64,000 bases of DNA from Paenibacillus sedimenti (GTDB taxonomy: Bacteria > Bacillota > Bacilli > Paenibacillales > NBRC-103111): positions 1 to 64,000 of the forward strand of contig NZ_JACVVD010000009.1 in the NCBI RefSeq assembly GCF_014534655.1. The letters run 5' to 3'. Each line of letters starts with the position of its first letter. The first letter of the stretch is position 1. The position numbers and the translations under genes are program-made. Under the pieces are notes generated by a model that saw only the letters and a list, made by a program, of their open reading frames with translations, was not told the origin of the DNA and did no database searches. Below, piece after piece: positions 1 through 8,248 of the stretch.

Positions 1-92
1 ATATATTTCCGTGCTAAGTGGGACGGTTCTTTCCCATACACATTTTTAAGTATACCACCTCATGAATTAACCATTAATAATTAAATATTGAC

Positions 93-114
93 AAGCTATT
101 AGCTGGAATAGCTT
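93..114. promoter_or_regulatory. 8-bp inverted repeat beside a TTGACA box
   Basis: Perfect arms AAGCTATT and AATAGCTT flank a 6-base loop just after TTGACA at 88-93. It lies directly upstream of the restriction-enzyme remnant and resembles an operator over a -35 box, but no good -10 box follows. Confidence 0.3.
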
Positions 115-115
115 A

Positions 116-488
116 ATGAAGCATTGTCAGTCTAATACTTTATTTTCTCAGTCTACAACTTTATTTTCCGAGTCTAACACTTTATTTTTCGGTCTAGAAC
201 TTTATTTTCTTCAAACAGTAATCGCAAATAGGGAGTATACTGATGAAGCTTATGCATTGGCACGATCAAATAAAATTCGTTTGATCAACCGGGAACAACT
301 TGTTGAAATGATTCTTAAGCTAAATCCTGGTGCAACACCTACACCGAAAGCAGTAAAAGAAGCATTACCAGCAGTTTAAAAAAGCTTGCTCCAAGTGCGG
401 AAGTAGGATGGTTTTGCGCAAAGGTCCAAAAGGTGAGTTTTGGAGTTGCAGCTCATTTCCGAAATGTAGGAATGTGAATGAGATTTAG
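116..488 (+). pseudogene. Mrr-type restriction endonuclease fragment with split zinc finger
   Basis: Codons from about 215 read TVIANREYTDEAYALARS, then NKIRLINREQLVEMI, the C-terminal part of the Mrr-like restriction endonuclease domain. The frame stops at 379 after ALPAV. One base out of frame, 384-488 encodes CSKCGSRM followed by CSSFPKC, a four-cysteine topoisomerase-type zinc finger common at the end of these nucleases. Removing one base from the GTTTAAAAAA run would rejoin the two frames. The catalytic N-terminal part is missing and replaced by the 21-bp tandem repeat, so this is a dead remnant rather than an active nuclease. Confidence 0.75.
128..210 (+). repeat. Four tandem copies of a 21-bp unit
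   Basis: Units of the form AGTCTAAnACTTTATTTTC repeat four times with about 21-bp period; the fourth is shifted by one base. In frame they encode a low-complexity run of TLFSQS-like residues fused to the next coding fragment. This replaces what should be the N-terminal part of the nuclease domain, so it looks like expansion at a deletion junction. Confidence 0.75.
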
Positions 489-497
489 ATAAGATTA

Positions 498-532
498 AGG
501 CCCGAAAAGATTATTAATTCCTCGGGCTTTTT
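498..532 (+). terminator. Intrinsic terminator after the nuclease remnant
   Basis: GCCCGA and TCGGGC arms with a 16-base loop are followed by TTTTT, ten bases after the zinc-finger stop codon. Just beyond, 569-593 matches the right end of the dispersed CTGCCCGTTAG repeat family. Confidence 0.7.
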
Positions 533-636
533 AGCTTCTCTCTAAATCTTTTAGACTACCGATCATTGAACTATAGTTTCCGTTAGTTTAATGGATTACT
601 CTGAAATCAAGATACGTTAACAATTATTTTTTGATC

Positions 637-1092
637 CTATATATTATTCAATTTATACTTCGTTTTCTCTACTAGCCTTATCTTGTATTTTTCATTTAGA
701 TATCTTCCTATTGATTTCCCATCTCTGTTTAAGCAATGTGCAAATGATTTAATTTCATTTCCATCCCGTAACAAAAAGATATATTCATCCTCATCCGGTC
801 CTTTCCCTAAACGGAAAGTAACCGTTCCGATTTTTTGTATCGTGACCGATGTGATTTGTTGAATTTCATCAACATTGAATTCACTGCTCTTGCAGAAAAA
901 TATATATTTCGCTAACAGTCCACCATGTAGTTTCCAGTAATACCCCTTCATGTAAAGCATGCTAATAATAAAGAACACCACGAAGAAGATTAATATAGGT
1001 TTGTTGATTCCAATCATGAAATGAACAATTATTAAAAAGATTAGAAACATCAACGGGTAAATTATAAGAGTCTTCTTGAAATTAAATTCCAT
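637..1092 (-). CDS. Small membrane protein with a C-terminal soluble domain
   Basis: About 151 residues, not assigned to a named family. Two hydrophobic segments close to the N-terminus (around LIIYPLMFLIFLIIVHF and ILIFFVVFFIISMLY) are followed by a soluble part rich in beta-strand patterns that may resemble a bacterial PH-like domain. I chose the ATG at 1092 because GAGG lies about ten bases upstream; an ATG at 1113 behind GGGGGG is an alternative. The frame is open farther upstream but that part overlaps the IS66 remnant and is not coding. Function unknown. Confidence 0.6.
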   Translation of the reverse strand: MEFNFKKTLIIYPLMFLIFLIIVHFMIGINKPILIFFVVFFIISMLYMKGYYWKLHGGLLAKYIFFCKSSEFNVDEIQQITSVTIQKIGTVTFRLGKGPDEDEYIFLLRDGNEIKSFAHCLNRDGKSIGRYLNEKYKIRLVEKTKYKLNNI

Positions 1093-1137
1093 CTTAGAAT
1101 CCCTCAACCTCATTAGTTTAGCCCCCCATTCTGAATC

Positions 1138-1555
1138 GTAAGCGCCAAATAACTCGGTGGATGGAAAAAGAGCAAAACCCGAGTAAATGAGTTTTGCTCT
1201 ATCGGCAGGCTTCTTGAACTTCAGAACTCCAAGGAAGGTAATCTTCAAGAAATTCCGGATGCTGGCCGAACTGCACCCCCGGCAATTGGCTGAAGATGAA
1301 TTGAAGGTATTTAAACGGATTAAGACCATTTGCCTTAGCACTTTCGATGATGCTGTAAACGGCGGCACTCGCCGAAGCTCCTTTCGGACTTCCGCTAAAG
1401 AGCCAGTTTTTGCGTCCTATGGTAAAGGGACGAATGCTGTTTTCAGCAAGGTTGTTGGGAGGCACTTGGTCGTTGCTCCACGCCTTCGTTCCTTTTTCGC
1501 TGGAACTTCCAAATAGGCGCTTCACTGAAGCGGTAACGTTCTTTTTTATCATCTG
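1138..1555 (-). mobile_element. IS66-family insertion sequence remnant (right end)
   Basis: Minus-strand codons from about 1465 down to 1199 read NNLAENSIRPFTIGRKNW, then SGSPKGASASAAVYSIIE and end PEFLEDYLPW, the conserved C-terminus of IS66 transposase (TnpC). Everything upstream is lost or scrambled. The outer boundary at 1138 starts GTAAGCGCCAAATAA, matching the GTAAGCG ends known for IS66 elements. The other end was not found, so the copy is truncated and cannot move by itself. Confidence 0.85.
1164..1200 (-). terminator. Intrinsic terminator of the IS66 transposase remnant
   Basis: Perfect 10-bp arms AGAGCAAAAC / GTTTTGCTCT with a 12-base loop, followed on the minus strand by TTTTTCC. 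It starts at the transposase stop codon. Confidence 0.8.
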
Positions 1556-1923
1556 TCATTTTAACGATCCTGCTTCCTGGATGTTATATAGATCATTTAG
1601 GATACGGTTCGGCATTACATTTGCATGTGAGAAATGCACCTTCGATCGTTGTGTACTTCATTATGTGAAGTCTCGTCACATTGCAACTGCAGCATCATGT
1701 GTTACGTGTTTCAAATAATGCTTATTGTCTCCATAGCCAATTCTCGAGTTGACTATAATCTGTCCTCCCATTGCGTGAACCAACTCTTTGGGATGGCCAT
1801 TCCAAGCATGCTGCCTTCAATTGCAACGATCCGTGCCACAAAACCGCATATTTCATTTCTTGGTAGATTTCGGAGGCGTATCTAGCAGAGCGGCGACTTC
1901 CCGAACTCGGAGTACCACGGATC
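1556..1923. other. Gene-free stretch, probably decayed
   Basis: Only short overlapping open frames are present on both strands. One minus-strand frame near 1780-1870 reads ARIVAIEGSMLGMAIPKSW between stops and may be a coding relic, but I do not recognise it. Confidence 0.4.
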
Positions 1924-3081
1924 TTAATCACGCAACCGTGCATCTAGCCAATCTGCCATTAACTTTAAGGCAAGGCCCATGTTGCCTACTTGGCAATGAT
2001 TATGTCCTTGCTCTTCCTTCCTAATAATTCTCCCGGTGACGGATTTGGCGTGGATCAAGGCTGCTATTTGCTTATGATGGATTTTCAGTGGGATAAAGTG
2101 GTCCTTAGCCCCCGTCAGAATAAGCACATCCTGGGTGACCTTATTAGAATGAAGATTTTCCTCATTGAGCTGAAGCATTACCTTAGACGCCTCAATTGGC
2201 GTGTCCTTCTTCGTAATATACATCAAGTTGTATATCCCCCATCGCTCCTGCATTCTTGCCCTTGCTTTCAGATAAGCCAGTTTATTCATTGTATTCGGCA
2301 GCTTGAGCAGCACCTTTGCAAACCAGGCAACAGGAGCCGGAGGAATTTGTAAATAATCGAAAGCAACACTGGAGGCGATCACTCGTTTAATACGAGTCTC
2401 GAAAGCAGCGGCACGGAAGCAAAGCCATCCCCCCATGGAAACGCCAAGCAGCGTTACATTGTCGAGCTGATAGTGGTCGAGTACCGCCTTTACTGGCTTC
2501 TCCCATTCATGTGTAAGGGGCAAGCCGTAGTTCTTCAAAGCTCCACCTTGGCCTGGCCCTTCGAACAGCACGACGTCGTAACCGCGGCGGGCAAGTGTAT
2601 CGGCCCATGAATAAAGCTCTTCTACGAACGAATCGAAGCCGCCATGGATGACAACAGTACCTAAACGCTGATTGGTGCGGGAAGGCACATATAACGTCGG
2701 AAGATAGCCACCTTCATACGGAACACGCCCGCGCTCAAATACATGATTTGGATATGCTTTATCATAGAATATTTCCAAAAAACGGCCATAAATCCTTTTC
2801 TTGTCGGGGTCCGACGGAAGCGCGAAGAACTCCGCAGCCCGGAAGGCGAATGCCGCCTCGACATATCGCTCCTCTTGAAGCGCTCTTGAAGCCATCTGAA
2901 GCATGACAGGTTTCCAATCGTCCAGCGTCTTGATGAGTCTTGCCGCTTCCCGCATTTCGTGCAGTTGCGTATATCCGAACGAGTACCATCTGTTTAACTG
3001 ATAATCAATAATCTTAACTTTATGCAGCTGATGGTAGCCGATCGGGAACGTGAATCCCCCTACCTCTGTCGTTGTCCTCAT
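1924..3081 (-). CDS. Alpha/beta hydrolase of the FrsA/DHPON-hydrolase type
   Basis: A 385-residue serine hydrolase. An alpha-helical N-terminal cap of about 120 residues precedes the hydrolase fold, as in 2,6-dihydroxypseudooxynicotine hydrolase-like enzymes. Visible motifs: HGG at 146-148 (oxyanion hole), nucleophile elbow GVSMG with Ser215, acid candidate Asp327 in GAKDHF, and a histidine at about 360 in EEQGHNH. No signal peptide, so cytoplasmic; the substrate cannot be read from sequence. It starts 15 bases after the stop of a truncated TetR-type gene, suggesting it was once controlled by that regulator. Confidence 0.85.
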   Translation of the reverse strand: MRTTTEVGGFTFPIGYHQLHKVKIIDYQLNRWYSFGYTQLHEMREAARLIKTLDDWKPVMLQMASRALQEERYVEAAFAFRAAEFFALPSDPDKKRIYGRFLEIFYDKAYPNHVFERGRVPYEGGYLPTLYVPSRTNQRLGTVVIHGGFDSFVEELYSWADTLARRGYDVVLFEGPGQGGALKNYGLPLTHEWEKPVKAVLDHYQLDNVTLLGVSMGGWLCFRAAAFETRIKRVIASSVAFDYLQIPPAPVAWFAKVLLKLPNTMNKLAYLKARARMQERWGIYNLMYITKKDTPIEASKVMLQLNEENLHSNKVTQDVLILTGAKDHFIPLKIHHKQIAALIHAKSVTGRIIRKEEQGHNHCQVGNMGLALKLMADWLDARLRD

Positions 3082-3096
3082 CCTTTTCCTTCACTC

Positions 3097-3336
3097 CTAT
3101 CGTTTCTTGGATAAACCGTCTTTCAGCAGCATAATCAAGTGCTCTAGTGTCTCCTCCATCTCGGAAGGTTCTGCGGTGTCGGTCAGCTCGGTTGCATGCG
3201 TCAGTATGGTGGACACTATTTTGGCGATGAATGGCGACGGCAGATCGTCGCGCAATCGCCCTGTGTTCACCTCGTGTGTGATGAGCGCCTGCAATCCAGC
3301 GTCCTGAGCAAATCCATATTCTGAATCGATACTTTA
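3097..3336 (-). pseudogene. C-terminal remnant of a TetR-family regulator
   Basis: Open frame SEYGFAQDAGLQALITHE continuing NTGRLRDDLPSPFIAKI matches the ligand-binding C-terminal half of TetR-type repressors. The frame is closed at 3334 upstream and no helix-turn-helix is present, so DNA binding is lost. It directly precedes the hydrolase gene, the usual regulator-target arrangement. Confidence 0.65.
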
Positions 3337-3370
3337 TCAATATGTTACCACATCAATTCACTGAAGATAA

Positions 3371-3459
3371 CTGCCCGTTAGCGCAACAAAGCTGCCGATT
3401 ATCGCGGCAGCTTCGTCGTGGTTTGTTTTTTTGCACTAACGTTCGCCGATAGATTAATG
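3371..3459 (+). repeat. Dispersed CTGCCCGTTAG element (full copy)
   Basis: Begins CTGCCCGTTAGCGCAAC, contains the GCTGCCG...CGGCAGC stem, and ends ACTAACGTTCGCCGATAGATTAATG, one base before the stop codon of the adjacent minus-strand gene. On the minus strand the stem is followed by TTTGTT, so it may also end transcription. Confidence 0.75.
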
Positions 3460-3460
3460 A

Positions 3461-4267
3461 TCAATTCCTTATCCAGTCTTCAAAATTATCTGTTACAAAC
3501 TCAATCTCACGCTCATAGTGCGCCAAGTGTCCTTTTTCAACCATTTTTTGATAGGCAGGATTTCCATCGGCAGCACCATTTCGTAATGTATCGCAAAGTG
3601 TAGTCAATCGTTGAATAATCCACTGTTGCAATTCATTAGGAATGGGAGTTCCATATGATTCAAAAAACAAATGAATTCGCCGACTTCGCTCTGCTGCATG
3701 TAAGTCGGATTGGTATGACATTGTTTTTTCCGAAGAATAGTCAGGTGCAAAGCTAGCAAGCGGAACCTAAGTGTACAGGGAATACGCAATGTCCCACATA
3801 CGGGGACCTGGGCCTGCCATATCAAAATCAATCAGTGCCACAGGGACCCCTTGTTGAAAGACCACATTGTACAACGCTGCGTCATTATGACAGATCACTT
3901 CGTGCTGGCCTTCGTCAGAATAGCTAAGTTGCCATTTGCTTTCCGACGTGAGAGTGAATCCTTCAGTCGTATCATGGAAACGACGCAAAAGTCGTGCTAA
4001 TCCCACAAGTGTTTCATCCGACCACATATATGGTTCAAGCTCAGGGTATTTATTACCTGAAACTTCCCCAGAAATAAATGTTAATATTTCACGTTCAGAA
4101 TCGTCGATTCCAAGAAATTTTGGCGCACCTTCAAAGCTTTGTTTTTCCAGATGCTTAAGTAGTTCATGAACACACGGACTCTAATTGCCTGTGGGGCGGA
4201 GTACAGTGTTTTCTTTGCGAACAATGTGATTAATATTACCGCCTTCTAATACTTCTTCCTGAGTCAA
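3461..4267 (-). pseudogene. APH-type phosphotransferase with two in-frame TAG codons
   Basis: A 269-codon frame starts at TTG 4267 behind AAGGGGTG and is intact except for two in-frame TAG codons, at about 4185 (GN-stop-SPCVHE) and 3767-3769 (YSLYT-stop-VPLASF). Family motifs are retained: HNDAALYNV and IDFDMAGPGPRMWDIAY, the Brenner and DFD motifs of aminoglycoside phosphotransferase-like kinases. Both TAGs sit where Trp (TGG) is plausible. With ordinary decoding only fragments are made. It is a very recent pseudogene or, far less likely, read through. The substrate is unknown. Confidence 0.8.
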
Positions 4268-4715
4268 TATGCTTCACCCCTTGTATTACTTACATTACCA
4301 CAAGAAACTGCCCTTTAGATCAACGGGAACATGGTGCAGCTACCGCGCGGCGAGCTGTTCCATGGTTATTGCGCCAGGGTAATTTTGCATTCGTATCAAA
4401 CAATTAGGAGGATAAAGATCAGGTATACTGAATTATCCTGCCAGCTACTTCAACAGATTGCCGAGTAAGCCGACAGCCTGTTGTTTGTGCTATCGTTCCT
4501 CGTTTGTTCAATGTCAAAATTAACAGTAGGAAATAACAGAAAGAAGCACTATCGATTTATCGACTCGGTTCTAGGATAGAAACGGGAACCCGACATAAGC
4601 ATGGGGAGGCGCTGGCCGCCTCTTTTCCATCTTGTAAGTTCCACTTTCAGTCTATCCCTTCGCTGCAAGATGTTCTCTTATTCCGTTTAATATGTACGTC
4701 ATTCTCCCTTTAGGC
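4268..4715. other. Gene-free stretch with repeat copies
   Basis: Holds a degraded CTGCCC element near 4308-4370 and a fuller copy at 4438-4513 (CTGCCAGCTACTTCAAC, stem, GTGCTATCGTTCC). A GAGGCG/CGCCTC hairpin followed by TTTT lies at about 4606-4627. No coding sequence was recognised. Confidence 0.5.
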
Positions 4716-5618
4716 TCAATTATAGAATCGGAACAGCTGCTCATTCGTAAATTTCCACTCCGGTGTTTGCAATTTATCACCAAAGGAGATATTGTACCAG
4801 GGATTTCCCTTACCATTAGAAGGGTTCTCCAGAATGTGGATTTCTTGTGCAGGCGTATATCCCTGAGCCAGGAGAAAGAGCTTCTCGCCGTTTTTTGGAT
4901 TTTGGGCCATATCCATTACTACAATCGCATGTCCTGGTGATCCGCCTTCGAGGAAAACATCTCCGGGTCGCATATCCGATAGAGTTATATGCTCCATCTC
5001 CTTTGCCAAGGATAGAGTACCTGCATACGCAAACACCATGTTCAGATAGCTGCGGAAGCCCTCATAGCTATTGGAGCGGGCTCCACGTTTCACCCAGGAA
5101 ACCTTATTCCCTGAAACCTCAATCCGATTTCCTTTCGTCCACGTAGCATAATCTGCTTTGAAGCCATTGGTAAAGTCAAAATGTATCTTGTCATACCATC
5201 CCTTACCGTATAAATATTCCGCTCTCAGTCTCATCACCGAATCGGCACATTGCTGGAGATCCCGTTCCCCCACATCCACATCCAATACCGCTTCGTAAAC
5301 CTCTTTCGCCTTTAACTCACCGTTAAATAAATGAACCTTGGAGCCATGAGGCTTAAGCGGAATCTGACGTAAATATTCTTCATAAGATCCGGTCTCAACA
5401 GGCATCCGTTCGAAACCATTGGGCACAGCAATGCGTTCTGCCACATTTGTCCCATTTGGTTGAATCAAATCGGCCTTCAACGGCTTAACGGCAGACATAG
5501 GAGAATCGCCGCCCTCCGGTCCTTGACCCGGATTACCTTGACAGGAAACAAGCATGAATGCAAAGGATATGAATATAAGCATACCTTTTTTGTTCAACAA
5601 TAGCAGCACTCCGTTCAT
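4716..5618 (-). CDS. DUF4846 lipoprotein
   Basis: 300 residues. A hydrophobic leader ends in the lipobox LVSC, so the mature protein should be lipid-anchored on the outer face of the membrane. The C-terminal half (GDVFLEGGSPGHAIVVMDMA, LLAQGYTPAQEIHIL, PWYNISFG) matches the DUF4846 family of unknown function. The ATG at 5618 has no clear ribosome site; a TTG at 5600 lies six bases after GGAGTG and is the likelier start, shortening the leader by six residues. No obvious operon partner. Confidence 0.85.
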   Translation of the reverse strand: MNGVLLLLNKKGMLIFISFAFMLVSCQGNPGQGPEGGDSPMSAVKPLKADLIQPNGTNVAERIAVPNGFERMPVETGSYEEYLRQIPLKPHGSKVHLFNGELKAKEVYEAVLDVDVGERDLQQCADSVMRLRAEYLYGKGWYDKIHFDFTNGFKADYATWTKGNRIEVSGNKVSWVKRGARSNSYEGFRSYLNMVFAYAGTLSLAKEMEHITLSDMRPGDVFLEGGSPGHAIVVMDMAQNPKNGEKLFLLAQGYTPAQEIHILENPSNGKGNPWYNISFGDKLQTPEWKFTNEQLFRFYN

Positions 5619-6017
5619 TTGGAAGTCATTAATTAGACGATGCGGGCCTTATAATAGTTTATATCACCAAGCAATAACATACCACTTAACCCCATAGCCG
5701 CCGCAATGAACAACACTTAAATGAAGAAACCTAAGGTGCCTGTATATAATCAATCAATGGCAAATCGAGCGTTCAGCAAGATATATAAATACTATTTGGA
5801 GAATAACATTTAATAACATTTATCCTTCCGAAGGTGGCTATTATGCTTAAAATAAAGAGAAGTTCTATTAAAGAAACAACTCCGTTGTCAGGAGTGGCTT
5901 TATCTCTATATACTAATGTAATTCTTATGATCAAACAGAACTTTGTGTTTAGTTACACTACAGTGACCCGTATCACTAATAGGGAGCGATAATAAATAGC
6001 CATTCAACCACGCACTA
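5619..6017. other. Intergenic stretch without a recognised gene
   Basis: AT-rich. No coding frame, RNA gene or clear terminator was found. Confidence 0.4.
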
Positions 6018-6094
6018 CTGCCAGTTACTTCAACAGGCTGCAGAGTAAACCAGCAGCCTGTTGTTATTGTCCTATCGCTTTTCGTTAGCTCAAC
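6018..6094 (+). repeat. Dispersed CTGCCCGTTAG element (full copy)
   Basis: CTGCCAGTTACTTCAAC, stem CAGGCTGC...GCAGCCTG, then CCTATCGCTTTTCGTTAGCTCAACG. The right end is about 23 bases from the stop codon of the minus-strand DUF3221 frame. Confidence 0.75.
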
Positions 6095-6116
6095 GACTAA
6101 TAATCTATTTAATGCT

Positions 6117-6482
6117 TTATTGCTTCTGTCTTTCTATTTTACCAGCTACAATTTGTGGAGGGTCGGATTGCATTACAACATATTCACCTTTGTCATTCGT
6201 TTTGGGAGTTACATTAACTTTTTCGCCTATCGTCAGCTCCTTGTAGAGTTGGGTATCTTCAATGATATAATTGACTAATTCAACATCATTCTTTTTAAGG
6301 GCTTCAAAGGTCTTACTTTCTGCATCTTTCCAAGAGATGTTCTTCGCTACTAAGATTCTTTGCTCTTCCTTTGCAATATTGTAATTCCCCTTTTCGGCTT
6401 CTGACGAGATACTACAACCAGCAAATACACATACGAAAAGTGCTAAGGCTACTCCTAATACTATATTTTTCTATATTCTCAC
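6117..6482 (-). pseudogene. DUF3221-type lipoprotein with a lost start or early TAG
   Basis: An open frame of 118 codons from 6470 to 6117 encodes KNIVLGVALALFVCVFAGC (a lipoprotein signal with AGC lipobox), then AKEEQRILVAKNIS and IGEKVNVT, typical of small DUF3221 (YobA-like) lipoproteins. There is no usable start: upstream reads GTG AGA ATA TAG AAA, so either an early TGG became TAG, or ATG became ATAG by one inserted base. The rest of the frame is intact, so decay is recent. Confidence 0.65.
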
Positions 6483-6887
6483 CCATATTCAGTATAACCT
6501 TTAGACGAAAATGTAAGTGATAAGTTACGAACAACTACAATATTTAACTATTCTAGGACTTATTAGAGCCGGAAGAACCTCGTTATTAAAATCATCCCAG
6601 ACAATTGCAATTTGTTAGAATCCTATTGTGAGCAATCAATAACTGTTGTGAACAAAAGTAATAAACAAACTATTAAAAAAAGCCTTCTTGGCAAGAATCC
6701 CCATAAATCCTTTTTAATAATTTAGAGACGGTTTTTTTGGAAAAAGTTACGATAGTCGGCTGTAATGAATAATACTATCGTTAACGCAATAACGGCTACC
6801 CCGCGGTAGCTGTTTTCACTATCGTTTTCGTCGCACAACATCAATATATTTTTGAATGCCTCTCGGCGGAACAATCCATGGACAAGT
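6483..6887. other. Gene-free stretch downstream of the germination operon
   Basis: A weak 39-codon hydrophobic frame at 6722-6841 (minus) lacks a well-placed ribosome site. No other candidate was seen. Confidence 0.4.
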
Positions 6888-7991
6888 TTATCCGCTTGTT
6901 TGGCGGTTGTACCGACGTCTGACGAATGCCGCAACCAGCAGAATGAACGGTATGAATAGACCGAACGTAAGCGAAAAGGCGGTCCATGTCTTAACGGTAA
7001 ACTCTATGAGAATGCTGACATTGGGCGCAATGATCAGCGCCGAAGGGAGCAGCATGAAAGCGACAGGGAACACAAGCGGACGTTGATCGGTTAAATTGAA
7101 CGTTTGGGCAAGAATCAAAACGGCCGCATAGCAGCAGACAACCTCCTGGAAGTAGATCGATATGAACCAGATCAACGCCATGATCGCTTCCACGTGTTGG
7201 AATATGTCGATTTCGATAGTTCTTGCCAGTTCGTAGCCCGGATACAATTCGTTTGCGGTTCCGTCGCTTCCCATGACCAGAATGCAGAGGGCTGTTACAA
7301 TCAACAGGCACGATCCCCCGATCAAAGTTCCTTGCGCGAATGCCTTCCCCGCTTCGTGGTTTTTATTGACAAATGGAAGTATCATTAGAAATAAAAAAAG
7401 GCTCATGTATGGAAATCCGAGTTGCTGGTACACCCCGCGCAACACCGGCCGAATCCCTTTGCCCAACACAGGTTGGAGATTATCGAGTTCAATCTGCGGG
7501 ATAACAGAAACAACAAATAAGATGAAAAGCGGCATGGCCAGCAAAAAAAATATGTCCGCGGTTCTTCCCATGTTTTCAAGCCCATTCCGCACACCGATCG
7601 CCGCTGCAAACAAGAACATTCCCATGATCCACTCGATCGGCGTTTCGGGCATCATCGTCGACGCCATAAAAACACCAAGAGAACGGACGATCATCGAACC
7701 AAGCAAGAAGGCATAAACGAAAAATAGAAAGGCTACGGCTTTCCCCACCCACGAGCCCAGAAACTTCTGGGCGTATTCCGCCAAAGTCACTCCCGGATAG
7801 AGCTCACCTAATTTCCGGTACAATAAAACGAAGCAAAGGCCGATCAGCAATCCGCCCGCGGAGGAAATCCACGCATCCTGCTTCGACTCCGATGCGAGGA
7901 TGCCCGGCACAATCAAGATCGCTCTTCCAAGCATAAATAACACGACCAGTTTTCGAAGCTGGACGGGTTCTATGTTGCCGTTATCCTGCAT
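6888..7991 (-). CDS. Spore germination receptor B subunit (GerAB/GerKB family)
   Basis: 367 residues with about ten hydrophobic segments, the APC-superfamily permease fold of germinant-receptor B subunits (endospore germination permease). It should sit in the spore inner membrane and take part in binding the germinant. ATG 7991 follows AGAGGCGG. It is the last gene of an A-C-D-B operon, 13 bases after the small D gene. The germinant is not predictable from this sequence. Confidence 0.92.
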   Translation of the reverse strand: MQDNGNIEPVQLRKLVVLFMLGRAILIVPGILASESKQDAWISSAGGLLIGLCFVLLYRKLGELYPGVTLAEYAQKFLGSWVGKAVAFLFFVYAFLLGSMIVRSLGVFMASTMMPETPIEWIMGMFLFAAAIGVRNGLENMGRTADIFFLLAMPLFILFVVSVIPQIELDNLQPVLGKGIRPVLRGVYQQLGFPYMSLFLFLMILPFVNKNHEAGKAFAQGTLIGGSCLLIVTALCILVMGSDGTANELYPGYELARTIEIDIFQHVEAIMALIWFISIYFQEVVCCYAAVLILAQTFNLTDQRPLVFPVAFMLLPSALIIAPNVSILIEFTVKTWTAFSLTFGLFIPFILLVAAFVRRRYNRQTSG

Positions 7992-8004
7992 AAGTAACCG
8001 CCTC

Positions 8005-8241
8005 TCATGATAATATGCTCAAGATCGCCTTGCCGAACGGCTCATATACGGCCTTGATCCAATTCAACGGGCTTGGGATGTTCAGATCCAGAATAGTCGC
8101 CACATTCATGACAATTCCCGTTCCCAGCAGCAAGAAAACCGCCCACATATCCTTCTTCCGCTTTTTTTTGAGAAGAGCGGGTATTTCCACAGACGCGATA
8201 AGTGCGCCAAGCGCAAAAATTCCTGCAATATGCCATACCAT
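8005..8241 (-). CDS. Small two-helix germination protein (GerD-subunit type)
   Basis: 78 residues with two predicted membrane helices (GIFALGALIASVEIPALL and MWAVFLLLGTGIVMNVATIL) separated by a Lys/Arg-rich loop. Small two-helix D subunits are known beside some Bacillales germinant receptors and modulate receptor response. It lies seven bases after the C-subunit stop and 13 before the B start, with GGAGTAG ahead of ATG 8241, so it is clearly part of the operon. Assignment rests on position and topology. Confidence 0.7.
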   Translation of the reverse strand: MVWHIAGIFALGALIASVEIPALLKKKRKKDMWAVFLLLGTGIVMNVATILDLNIPSPLNWIKAVYEPFGKAILSILS

Positions 8242-8248
8242 GCGTGCT

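Noticed and set aside
1..60. REP-like hairpin GTGGGACGGTTCTTTCCCAT at the window edge
   Set aside because: Short stem with a mismatch and no second copy in the window.
1722..1943. 73-codon minus-strand frame upstream of the hydrolase end
   Set aside because: No ribosome site, unusual composition, and another frame of the same strand looks equally coding.
3461..4267. TAG read as an amino acid in this organism
   Set aside because: Intact genes in the window end with TAG, so general reassignment is not tenable; kept only as a low-probability local suppression idea.
6722..6841. 39-codon hydrophobic frame after the germination B gene
   Set aside because: The nearest GAGAGG is 17 bases from the ATG and the frame resembles no known small spore protein.
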